64,000 bases of DNA from an uncultured Ruminococcus sp. (GTDB lineage: Bacteria > Bacillota > Clostridia > Oscillospirales > Ruminococcaceae), in contig CAMVRM010000007.1 in assembly GCA_947169885.1 (NCBI GenBank), forward strand, positions 1 to 64,000. The letters are read 5' to 3'. Shown one piece after another: positions 49,423 through 58,173 of the stretch (position 1 is its first letter; the number at the start of each line of letters is the position of its first letter). A program made the translations under genes and the position numbers. The notes below the pieces were generated by a model that saw nothing but the letters and a program-made list of their open reading frames with translations, did not search any database and was not told the origin of the DNA.

Positions 49423-50820
49423 TTATTTACATATTTCTTCGGCGTAATCACGAAAAACTCTGCAAATCTGCGGCTGAGTAAGTTCAAAGCTTGCGCAGGG
49501 GTCAGAGAGCGTGTTGATTATCACCTTGTCTTTGCAAATGATTATCTCCATATCGTCCAGCTCGTAGCTTTTGTCGGCATTTTCGGGGTGCAGAGAGGTC
49601 TTGTTATAGGTTATCATTGGCTTGCTGTCTTCAAGGATAAGGTTGAAGGAGTTCTTGTGGAAACTGAGCGAAGTCTCGTCACAGAGGTAGTAATAGTTGC
49701 AGTAGTTCTCAGCGCCCTTGACACAGCAGGAGACAACGCAATCGTTTTCGGGGTCAATAAATATCGTATGCACAAATCTGTCACCGCTTTTTTTGCTGCA
49801 ATGATAAGGTTCGATAAGCCCCGAAACATAGAGCGGCAGCCAGCTGTTTATTGCGGTCAGAAGTTCGGCGGCTTTGACCTCGTTGCTGTGGATAAGTTTC
49901 AGTTTTATGCCGTTTTGCACACAGCGGTTGATGAGCGACAGCCACGAGGGCAGAAAATCGCCCGTCATCCACCCGATGTCCCTGTCTGAATAGAGCCAAA
50001 GTTCCTTGCTGCCGTTTTTGACAGCCGTTCCGATGAACCTCAGCATGGCACGTTGCAGTCCCTCAGTACCCTTGTAAATATCCGTTTTGTCCATAAGAAC
50101 ATTTTCGGTAACTATATCGTCAAAGTCGGGCAGAACAACATTTAGTTCCTTGGTTTTCTGCTTCATGCTCTCTAAAAGCTGTCTCACCGCGATCACTTCC
50201 GAGTCGATGCCGCTGCTCAACCACCTTATCACCTGCCGGGCGGCGTTGGCTTCGGTCAGTTCCTCGCCCGAGGAGAGCAGTTCAGCGAGCCAGGGGAGCT
50301 TCTGCTGTTCAACGATCTTTGCAGAAAGATCAGTGCTTATGTTGTACATCAGCTTCGAGCCTGCCTTCGGGACACGTTCGCCTCGTCTGAAACGGCTTAT
50401 GTAAGAAGCGTCGATGCTGAGAGTTTTGCTCAGTCGGCTGTTGGTCACGTCCGCAAGCTTCATCAGTGCGTCGAGTTTTTTTCCGAACACAGCCGCTTTG
50501 TCATTTTGAAAAACAGACGAAAGCTCAGGCGGCAGTTCGGGCGGCGCATCATCATAAAGCCAGTCGATGACCGATTCGTCCATGTCGGAAGTGACTTCTG
50601 AACCAACAACAAGGCTGAGAAGTTCCTGCGTTCCGCTCGAACGTGCGAAGCAGCAGATACCTTCGGAAAGTTTTTTTATCGTCCGGCTGTTTTTTGACGG
50701 TATCCTCGAGCCGCTTTTCAGTCTGCTGATGTTTGATGCTGAACAGCCTGCACAGCGAGAGATCTCGGTATTATCAGTATTCAGAATATCCAGCAGGAAA
50801 CGCAGCTTTTCACTCAGCAT
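49423..50820 (-). CDS. Regulator with two N-terminal XRE-like HTH domains and an uncharacterised C-terminal domain
   Basis: NTDNTEISRCAGCSASNISRLKSGSRIPSKNSRT and LADVTNSRLSKTLSIDASYISRFRRGERVPKAGSK. Confidence 0.7.
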   Translation of the reverse strand: MLSEKLRFLLDILNTDNTEISRCAGCSASNISRLKSGSRIPSKNSRTIKKLSEGICCFARSSGTQELLSLVVGSEVTSDMDESVIDWLYDDAPPELPPELSSVFQNDKAAVFGKKLDALMKLADVTNSRLSKTLSIDASYISRFRRGERVPKAGSKLMYNISTDLSAKIVEQQKLPWLAELLSSGEELTEANAARQVIRWLSSGIDSEVIAVRQLLESMKQKTKELNVVLPDFDDIVTENVLMDKTDIYKGTEGLQRAMLRFIGTAVKNGSKELWLYSDRDIGWMTGDFLPSWLSLINRCVQNGIKLKLIHSNEVKAAELLTAINSWLPLYVSGLIEPYHCSKKSGDRFVHTIFIDPENDCVVSCCVKGAENYCNYYYLCDETSLSFHKNSFNLILEDSKPMITYNKTSLHPENADKSYELDDMEIIICKDKVIINTLSDPCASFELTQPQICRVFRDYAEEICK

Positions 50821-50999
50821 TATTTTCACCTCATATATGAATTTTGTTATATTTCAGGAGATATTTCAGCTGAAATGAACATTTTTTTAATAATTGTTAT
50901 CTTATATTATTATAGCACCATTGCACATTTTTCGCAATAGTTGGCAAACTTTTGTCAATGACAATTTGCGTACTCATGAATAAAAAGACAAAAAAATAA

Positions 51000-51043
51000 G
51001 AATACCGAACGAAAAGCCTGTGCTAACGTTCGGTATTCTTACG
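51000..51043. terminator. Inverted repeat GAATACCGAACG...CGTTCGGTATTC, terminator-like
   Basis: 12-bp perfect arms in the intergenic region. Confidence 0.65.
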
Positions 51044-51232
51044 CAAAATGTATTAAAATATGGGGAACTAACTTTTGCTGTCTCTTTCTGATATTATTAT
51101 AGCTCATTTTGAAAACGATTTCTTCCCGAAAATTGCGTTCAACTTACTAATTATTGCTATTTTTCGATGTAACAATAATAACCTGAAAAAACGCAATAAT
51201 CGGGTGGAGTTTTTTTCTTCGCTGTACTATAA

Positions 51233-51256
51233 TTATAACAGGAAAAAATTGTTATA
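51233..51256. promoter_or_regulatory. Putative operator TTATAACA-N9-TGTTATA upstream of GH67
   Basis: Inverted repeat shared with 54261-54284. Confidence 0.6.
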
Positions 51257-51307
51257 GTTCAAATAGAACCATTATTAATGGTATACGCAAAACAGGAGGC
51301 TTTTCTC

Positions 51308-53230
51308 ATGGAACACTCGGCACTTTGGCTCAAAGCACAGCCGCTTTCGGGGTGCGGGATCAGGAGCATTTCGATCGTCTGCACCGACCACACGCCCCAG
51401 TCATCGGCGGCAGTCTGGGAACTCAGGAGCGGCTTGACTGAATTATTCCCGAAAGTTGCGTTTGTGACGGGTCAGGCAGATTATTTTGTGAAAATGAAAG
51501 TTAAAAAGTTCACTTCCCCCGAAAGCTATTCCGTCACCTCAGACGAAAACGGCGCATTTGTCACGGGCGGTTCGGGTGTCGGCATACTTTACGGCGTTTT
51601 CGCACTGCTCCGAGGGCTGAGACTCGGCGGTCTCGGGCGCTTTTCCGAGAGCATCACCCCCTCACAGCCGCTCAGGATGCTCGACCACTGGGACAACCTT
51701 GACGGCAGTATCGAGAGGGGCTACTCGGGGCGGTCATTTTTCTTCCGTGACGGCGAACTGCTGATAAACGAGCGCACGGTCACTTACGCACGTCTGCTGT
51801 CCTCAGTCGGTATAAACGCCTGCGCAATAAATAACGTAAACGTTCGTGACGGCGCACAAATGCTCATCACCGAGAAATTTTTCCCACGTCTGTCGGCGCT
51901 GTGCGACCTTTTCGGGCGTTACGGAATAAAGCTGTTTCTGAGCGTGGATTTTTCTGCGCCGATGTCTGTCGGGGGACTTGCGACAAGCGATCCGCTTGAC
52001 AGGGAAGTTCAGGCGTGGTGGAGCGAGCGGTGCGCAAAGCTTTTTCGGCGTGTGAACGGCTTGGGCGGTTTTCTCGTCAAAGCCGATTCGGAGAGACAGC
52101 CGGGACCTTACGCTTACGGACGTGACCACGCTGACGGTGCGAACCTGCTCGCACGAGCGATAGCCCCCTACGGCGGCAGGGTCATTTGGCGTGCGTTCGT
52201 CTATAATTGCTCGCAGGACTGGCGTGACCGCACCACCGACAGGGCACGTTCGGCATATGACTGCTTTAAGCCGCTTGACGGCAAATTTGACGAAAACGTT
52301 ATCTTGCAGGTGAAGAACGGTCCTATGGATTTTCAAGTGCGTGAGCCTGTGCATCCGCTTTTCGGGGCTATGCCGAACACGAATATCATGGCAGAAGTCC
52401 AGCTTGCGCAGGAATACACGGGTCAGCAGAAGCACGTCTGCTGTCTTGTGCCGTCATTCTGCGCATTTTTCAGGCACGAAACGGGCAGGGGAACAGTCTC
52501 CGAAAACGTTTGCGGAACAGCGGCAGTCTCCAACACGGGCGATGACTTCTGCTGGACGGGGAGCGAGCTTGCGGCGGCGAATCTCTACGGTTTCGGACGT
52601 TTGACTTTTGACGGCAGTTTGTCTCCCGAGCGTATCATCGCCGAGTGGTGCGCTCTGACCTTTTCGGACGAAACCGCACGCCGTGTTATCGCCGAGATAC
52701 TTCTGCGCTCTCACAAGGCTTACGAGGATTACACTGCGCCGCTGGGTCTGGGCTGGCTGTGCAAGCCGAACCACCACTACGGACCCGACCCGTGGGGCTA
52801 CGAATTCGACCGCTGGGGGACATACAACCGAGCTGACCGAGACTGCGTGGGCGTTGACCGTTCGGCAAGCGGCACAGGCTATTCCGAACTGTACGCCGAG
52901 CCGCTCGCAAACGTTTTCGGTTCGCCCGAGACCTGCCCCGATGAACTCCTGCTGTTCTTTCACCGAGTACCCTACACCCACAGGCTTCACAGCGGAAAGA
53001 CGGTGATACAGCACATTTACGACACACATTTCGAGGGTTACGAGCAGGCGAAGCGTTTTGCCGAGGCGTGGAAAACTCTTGAAGGTCATATAGACGAACA
53101 AACGTTTGCAAACGGCAGTGAACGTTTTGCGGAACAGTTGAGAAGTGCGGCGGAGTGGCGTGACGTGATAAACAGCTTTTTTCACCGCCTTTCGGGAATA
53201 GATGATGAGCAAAACAGACAAATCTATTAA
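51308..53230 (+). CDS. aguA: Alpha-glucuronidase (GH67 family)
   Basis: PLRMLDHWDNLDGSIERGYSGRSFFF; INACAINNVNV; MAEVQLAQEYTGQQKH; AEWCALTF; NHHYGPDPWGYEFDRWGTYNRADRDCVGVDRSASGTGY. Confidence 0.95.
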   Translation: MEHSALWLKAQPLSGCGIRSISIVCTDHTPQSSAAVWELRSGLTELFPKVAFVTGQADYFVKMKVKKFTSPESYSVTSDENGAFVTGGSGVGILYGVFALLRGLRLGGLGRFSESITPSQPLRMLDHWDNLDGSIERGYSGRSFFFRDGELLINERTVTYARLLSSVGINACAINNVNVRDGAQMLITEKFFPRLSALCDLFGRYGIKLFLSVDFSAPMSVGGLATSDPLDREVQAWWSERCAKLFRRVNGLGGFLVKADSERQPGPYAYGRDHADGANLLARAIAPYGGRVIWRAFVYNCSQDWRDRTTDRARSAYDCFKPLDGKFDENVILQVKNGPMDFQVREPVHPLFGAMPNTNIMAEVQLAQEYTGQQKHVCCLVPSFCAFFRHETGRGTVSENVCGTAAVSNTGDDFCWTGSELAAANLYGFGRLTFDGSLSPERIIAEWCALTFSDETARRVIAEILLRSHKAYEDYTAPLGLGWLCKPNHHYGPDPWGYEFDRWGTYNRADRDCVGVDRSASGTGYSELYAEPLANVFGSPETCPDELLLFFHRVPYTHRLHSGKTVIQHIYDTHFEGYEQAKRFAEAWKTLEGHIDEQTFANGSERFAEQLRSAAEWRDVINSFFHRLSGIDDEQNRQIY

Positions 53231-53262
53231 CCACGAAATCGTTTAAGTAAGTGTTATTGCAT

Positions 53263-53288
53263 AAAAAACGGAGAGGCTGACCTCTCCG
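53263..53288 (-). terminator. Terminator CGGAGAGG...CCTCTCCG + T tract on minus
   Basis: Direct reading downstream of the AraC gene. Confidence 0.85.
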
Positions 53289-53294
53289 AAAGTT

Positions 53295-54149
53295 TCAGAA
53301 TGAATTATTTTCCATGCGGTAAAGCTTGCGGAACTCCGAGGGCGTACAGCCTTTAAGTTCCTTGAACACACGGTTAAACGTTGTCAGGCTGGAAAATCCG
53401 ACCTGCATCGCAGCGTCCGTCACCGACATATCTTCGTCCAGCAGGAGCAGTTCGGCGGCTTTGATGCGGCGCTGATTCAGGTAGGTGATGAACGTGGTGG
53501 AGCTGTATTTCTTGAAGATCCTCGAGAAATGGTATTTGCTGTAACCTGCGATGTCTGCGAGGTCGTCCAGCGTGATGTCGTACATATAATTTTTCTCGAT
53601 GTATTTCAAGATCATGCGGAATTTGTCGGCGTATTTTTCGTCCTCGCCCAGATTCACAGAACTCAGCTTATACTCTTTGATGCGAGCGAGCAGGGTGAGC
53701 AGTTTGATGTAGATATAGACCTCCGTGACCTCGCCGAAATCGGAGTAAAGCGCATAGATGTCCGCAAGAATGTTGGTCAGCGAGATGAGAAATTCGCTGT
53801 CATAGTCGGAATTTATGTGAACGGGGGCACTGAGCAGTCCGTATAGTTCCGACAGCGCAGGGTTGTCGCCGATCGTGCGGTTGTCGAAGAGGAAAAAAAG
53901 CCGCCTGCCTGCCTGCGCTTTCATCGAGTGGAGCGAGCCGGCAGGGATTATGAGAATGTCACGCTCGGCAAGGGTGTAACTTGTGCCGTCGCAGGTCGCC
54001 GTGAACGGATTTGTCAGCGGCATGATTATCTCGATCGCATTGTGCCAGTGAACGGGGTATTCCTCAGTCTCAACGTTGTCATAAATAAGCACGCTGCGGT
54101 TTTCGGTGTAATCGACTGTTTCGTAATCGCCGTCAAGATGAACGATCAT
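53295..54149 (-). CDS. AraC family transcriptional regulator with cupin sensor
   Basis: DITLDDLADIAGYSKYHFSRIFKKYSSTTFITYLNQRRIKAAELLLLDEDMSVTDAAMQVGFSSLTTFNRVFKELKGCTPSEFR. Confidence 0.95.
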   Translation of the reverse strand: MIVHLDGDYETVDYTENRSVLIYDNVETEEYPVHWHNAIEIIMPLTNPFTATCDGTSYTLAERDILIIPAGSLHSMKAQAGRRLFFLFDNRTIGDNPALSELYGLLSAPVHINSDYDSEFLISLTNILADIYALYSDFGEVTEVYIYIKLLTLLARIKEYKLSSVNLGEDEKYADKFRMILKYIEKNYMYDITLDDLADIAGYSKYHFSRIFKKYSSTTFITYLNQRRIKAAELLLLDEDMSVTDAAMQVGFSSLTTFNRVFKELKGCTPSEFRKLYRMENNSF

Positions 54150-54260
54150 GAGCCTGTCCTCCAAATAATTGTTAACAAGAGTCGGTTGAATGAAATAAAA
54201 TATTTACAAATTATTTATATAATTATATATTGCGGTTAGTATTTATGCTTTATTATGTAA

Positions 54261-54284
54261 TTATAACACAATTTTCTGTTATAA
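54261..54284. promoter_or_regulatory. Putative operator TTATAACA-N8-TGTTATAA in AraC/esterase divergent region
   Basis: Perfect 8-bp arms. Confidence 0.6.
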
Positions 54285-54380
54285 TCAAGTACTTTCGTGA
54301 GATATGTCAATAATTTTTCGTAAACAATATTTAAAGTATATAAAAAGCGCAATAATTGAAAAATAACAAAGGTGGAAAAT

Positions 54381-56243
54381 ATGCAAAGTGTAAAGCAGCT
54401 GCGTATCATGAGTTATATTCAGAGCGGTGCAGTGATACAGGCGGGTGAAACGTTTTCGATACGTGGACACGCAGAACCGCACAGTATAATAAAGTATGCG
54501 CTGATAAATGGAGAAAAGCTTTTCGAGGGCTTTTCGGAAAGCGGTATCAACGGCAGATTTGTGATGAGATTGCCGCCTATCAGAGCAAGCTTTGACGAGT
54601 ATACGCTCGTTATTACGGACGGCAACGAAACATTGCGATTTACAGAAATCCTTTTCGGAGAGGTATTTCACATCTCGGGACAGTCGAACATGGAACTGCC
54701 CGTCAGACGAACATATCACCCGTTCAAGCCGTTTGAACACCGTGAGAGCAGTACTGTCCGAGAGTTCAAAGTGCCCGTAAAATGTAGTTTTTCAGATGAT
54801 GAACAGGAGGATTTTTCGGACGGGAAGTGGCTGAGGGCAGTGGGTGACGAGCTTCTCGAAATGAGTGCGGCAGGTTACTATTTTGCGTTGGAACTGCAAG
54901 AAAAGCTTGGGTGTCCTGTGGGTCTGCTGAACACTTCGGCAGGCGGAAGTTCTATCGAGAGCCGTATGTCACGTGATATGCTCGAAAGTTTCGGCTGGTA
55001 CGAAAGTTATCTCGAAAAGTACAAAGACCCCGACTATATGCAAAAGCAAGCCGCCGCCGACAGCCAGAACTTGCAGGACTGGTACAAAGAACTGGACAGA
55101 CTGGACACTGCTAGCGAAAACGTATTCTCTGAAAGTTTCGTATCTGATGGCTTGTGCGTCCTGCCCGAATATCTGCGTAATATAAACGGTTTAGAGCGTT
55201 TTTCGGGGCGTATATGGTTCAGAAAACGTTTTAGTATCCCCGAAAATACGCCGCTCGAAAATGTGGAATTAGTCCTCGGCTGTATGATCGACAGCGACAG
55301 AGCGTATATCAACGGCGAAAAAGTCGGCGAAACAGGCTATATGTATCCTCCGAGGTATTATAGATTTGACGGCAGTCTCCTGCACCACGGCGAAAATACG
55401 CTCGCAGTCTGCCTTGACGTTATGTGCGAAAACGGCGGTTTCGTAACTGAAAAAGACTACTGTCTGAAAGTCGGCGGCACAGTGATCGACCTTTCAGGCG
55501 AGTGGGAATACGCCGCAATCCGCACAAAAACACTGAATAGCGCCGTTTTCTTCCCCGAACTGCCGATGTCGCTCTATTCTGCCATGACTGCGCCTGCTTT
55601 TGGGATAAACGTCAAAGGTCTGCTGTGGTATCAGGGCGAGACGAACGCATGGCATCCCGAGCGGTATTTTGACTTGTTTTCTGAATTTGCGAAAACGTTT
55701 CGCAAACGTTGTAGAAAAGACCTGCCGATAATCATCGCACAGCTTCCGAATTATGCAGGACACGGCAGGGAAGTTGGCACAAGCTGGGCGAAACTGCGTC
55801 TCGAACAGGAGCGCTGTACGTCTGTCGGCAACTGCGCACTTGCTGTAATGATCGGCTGCGGCGAGTCCAACGATCTGCACCCGATCGACAAAAAGACAGT
55901 TGGACAGCGACTTGCGTGGAGCGCCCTCGAACTTATATACGGTATCACTGTAAAGCGGCAAAGCAAATGCGTTTCGGCAGAGTATTCTGACGGAACAGTG
56001 AAACTGAACTTTGATGGTGCAGAAGTTCACCTCGCAAATTCCCCGACAAAGTACTTTGAAGCGGTGATAAACGGAAGAAAAGTCCCTGTTTATGCGAGAA
56101 TGACGGATAGTCATACTCTTGTTTTTGACTGTTCCGAACGTCCCGAACTTGTCCGTTATGCCTATACAGACGACCCGTGTGAGCCTGACATTTTCAGCGC
56201 TGACGGTCTGCCTGCTGCGCCGTTTGAACTGCATATCAGCTAG
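54381..56243 (+). CDS. Sialate-O-acetylesterase/SGNH-like carbohydrate esterase
   Basis: VFHISGQSNMELPV; LGCPVGLLNTSAGGSSIES; KGLLWYQGETNAW. Confidence 0.88.
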   Translation: MQSVKQLRIMSYIQSGAVIQAGETFSIRGHAEPHSIIKYALINGEKLFEGFSESGINGRFVMRLPPIRASFDEYTLVITDGNETLRFTEILFGEVFHISGQSNMELPVRRTYHPFKPFEHRESSTVREFKVPVKCSFSDDEQEDFSDGKWLRAVGDELLEMSAAGYYFALELQEKLGCPVGLLNTSAGGSSIESRMSRDMLESFGWYESYLEKYKDPDYMQKQAAADSQNLQDWYKELDRLDTASENVFSESFVSDGLCVLPEYLRNINGLERFSGRIWFRKRFSIPENTPLENVELVLGCMIDSDRAYINGEKVGETGYMYPPRYYRFDGSLLHHGENTLAVCLDVMCENGGFVTEKDYCLKVGGTVIDLSGEWEYAAIRTKTLNSAVFFPELPMSLYSAMTAPAFGINVKGLLWYQGETNAWHPERYFDLFSEFAKTFRKRCRKDLPIIIAQLPNYAGHGREVGTSWAKLRLEQERCTSVGNCALAVMIGCGESNDLHPIDKKTVGQRLAWSALELIYGITVKRQSKCVSAEYSDGTVKLNFDGAEVHLANSPTKYFEAVINGRKVPVYARMTDSHTLVFDCSERPELVRYAYTDDPCEPDIFSADGLPAAPFELHIS

Positions 56244-56287
56244 TCATATTTGGCAAAAATATACAAAATAGCAAAGGAGTTTTTGAC

Positions 56288-56860
56288 ATGAAACTTGAAT
56301 ACACGGTCGATGCACAGACCGCCCTCGAACGCCTGAAAAATGGCAATCGCATCTATCTTGGTTCGGCGGTCAGCAGCGGCGACATTTCCCCCGAAAAACG
56401 TCTCGAAACTTGCGAAAACGGTCAGAGACCTTACGCTGTGATAGTCACTTGTTCCGATTCGAGGGTCATTCCCGAAAGCGTTTTCGGAGCGGGCATCGGC
56501 GACCTTTTCGTGATACGTGTCGCAGGAAACGTTATCGATGATCACCAGCTTGGTTCGATCGAGTACGCCGCCGAACATCTGGGGATCAGGCTCGTTGTGG
56601 TGCTGGGTCACGACCACTGCGGAGCTGTCGATGCCGCCATAAATCACGATCCTGACGGCTATATCAAGTTCATCACGGACGAGATCAAGCTTGCGATCGG
56701 CGGCGAAACGGATGATTACAAGGCTTGCTGTCTCAATGTCCGACGCAGCGTAAACGTTATCGAAAGCAGTTTCGAGATACACAAGGAGGAGGAACACGGC
56801 TTGCGTGTCATCGGGGCGATTTACAGGCTCGCAGACGGCAGAGTGGAGTTCGATATTTAA
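56288..56860 (+). CDS. Beta-class carbonic anhydrase
   Basis: VTCSDSRVIPESVFGAGIGDLFVIRVAGNVID; LGHDHCGAVDAA. Confidence 0.96.
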   Translation: MKLEYTVDAQTALERLKNGNRIYLGSAVSSGDISPEKRLETCENGQRPYAVIVTCSDSRVIPESVFGAGIGDLFVIRVAGNVIDDHQLGSIEYAAEHLGIRLVVVLGHDHCGAVDAAINHDPDGYIKFITDEIKLAIGGETDDYKACCLNVRRSVNVIESSFEIHKEEEHGLRVIGAIYRLADGRVEFDI

Positions 56861-56869
56861 AAAAATAAA

Positions 56870-56908
56870 AGCATCGGGCAGTTTTACGTGTCCGATGCTG
56901 TATTTTTT
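56870..56908. terminator. Terminator AGCATCGG...CCGATGCT + T tract
   Basis: Direct reading between convergent genes. Confidence 0.8.
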
Positions 56909-58074
56909 TACCAGTTCTGCATATTCTGTTCGATGAGCGAAATTTTTTCGTAACTTGTGGTCGATGCCGCACCGAGGGCGAACAACACATCGGTAGCGCC
57001 GACTTCATTCGCAAAATCCACCGAATTTATGTTGAAGAAACGGTTGTCGCAGAGATAAATTTTCGAGAAAGAGCTTGTCAGGAACGGCACAAGTGCGTTT
57101 CCGTAACTGTCCTTGAATATGACCAAAACACGGTCATTGTTCACATCGGTGTCGACTTCGAGTATCGTATCATCTGTGCCGACAAAAACGGTGTAGCTTG
57201 AACCGATGTCATTGTCCTCAAAGAACAGACTGCTCTCGATCCCCCCGTCTTCACTGAACCATGTGTCATGATAGATAGTTTTTATACTGTCCAAATTTTC
57301 GGGCTTGTAGTAGGTGAAAGTGTCGGGATACTCTTCAAGCTGGTAAATATCGTTGACCGAGTAAAAAGCCCCGAGGTAACCTTCACGCTCCACAGGTTCA
57401 TATGTGTCAAAATTCGCAAACGGCACGTCAGCAGTGTTCGCAAACGTTCTCGCCGCATAAAATGCCGCAAGCGGCTGCCAGTGATAGTCGGAGCGTGAGT
57501 AGAGATACTCCGCCTTGTGTTCGTCAAGAAGCGCATCGATCGGCACACTTTTGGCATTTTTTAGCGCCGAATAAACATATTCCGCCGATTCTGCCTGATC
57601 CGAGTAGTCATTTTTCAGGTCAACGGGCGTGTAAAATTCCTGCGAAGTCGGTATCATCATGAGGTATGTGTTCACGCCGCTGCTGACCGCCGCCGAATAT
57701 TGCTCAACGCAGTCGGCGAGATAGTCGCCCGTTTCCTCGCTGAAATAGTATTGCTCCATAGCCCTGACCTGCGGCGTGCCCTGATACGCAACGATACAGC
57801 CGTTTTCGATGCTGTATGGCGTGTCCTGCTCAGGCTCGGCGGAGGTGGAAACAAGCGTTGGAGTTGTGGTCGTGGTGGTTGTCGTTTCGGCGGTGGTCGT
57901 GGTGGTCTGTTCCGTTGTTTCAGTCTCGGCTGTGGGCGTGTCGGCGGCTGTTTCGCCTGCGGCAGTTACGGCAGGCGAAACGTTTTCGGTCTGCGATGTT
58001 TCGGCAGATTCAGCCTGACCGCAGCCGCTGAACACCAGCATTGCCGCACAGACGGCGGCTAATTTCTTTTTCAT
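56908..58074 (-). CDS. DHHW/AlgJ-like lipoprotein with Thr-rich linker
   Basis: Lipobox VFSGCGQ; SRSDYHWQPLAAFYAAR; IFKDSYGNALVPFL. Confidence 0.8.
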   Translation of the reverse strand: MKKKLAAVCAAMLVFSGCGQAESAETSQTENVSPAVTAAGETAADTPTAETETTEQTTTTTAETTTTTTTTPTLVSTSAEPEQDTPYSIENGCIVAYQGTPQVRAMEQYYFSEETGDYLADCVEQYSAAVSSGVNTYLMMIPTSQEFYTPVDLKNDYSDQAESAEYVYSALKNAKSVPIDALLDEHKAEYLYSRSDYHWQPLAAFYAARTFANTADVPFANFDTYEPVEREGYLGAFYSVNDIYQLEEYPDTFTYYKPENLDSIKTIYHDTWFSEDGGIESSLFFEDNDIGSSYTVFVGTDDTILEVDTDVNNDRVLVIFKDSYGNALVPFLTSSFSKIYLCDNRFFNINSVDFANEVGATDVLFALGAASTTSYEKISLIEQNMQNW

Positions 58075-58173
58075 AACTCTTTCCCCTTTGTGTTAATATT
58101 TTCATATGAATAATATGCTGTCGGTGATATATACATAAATACGCACATATACCCGACAGCAATATTTTTGCAT

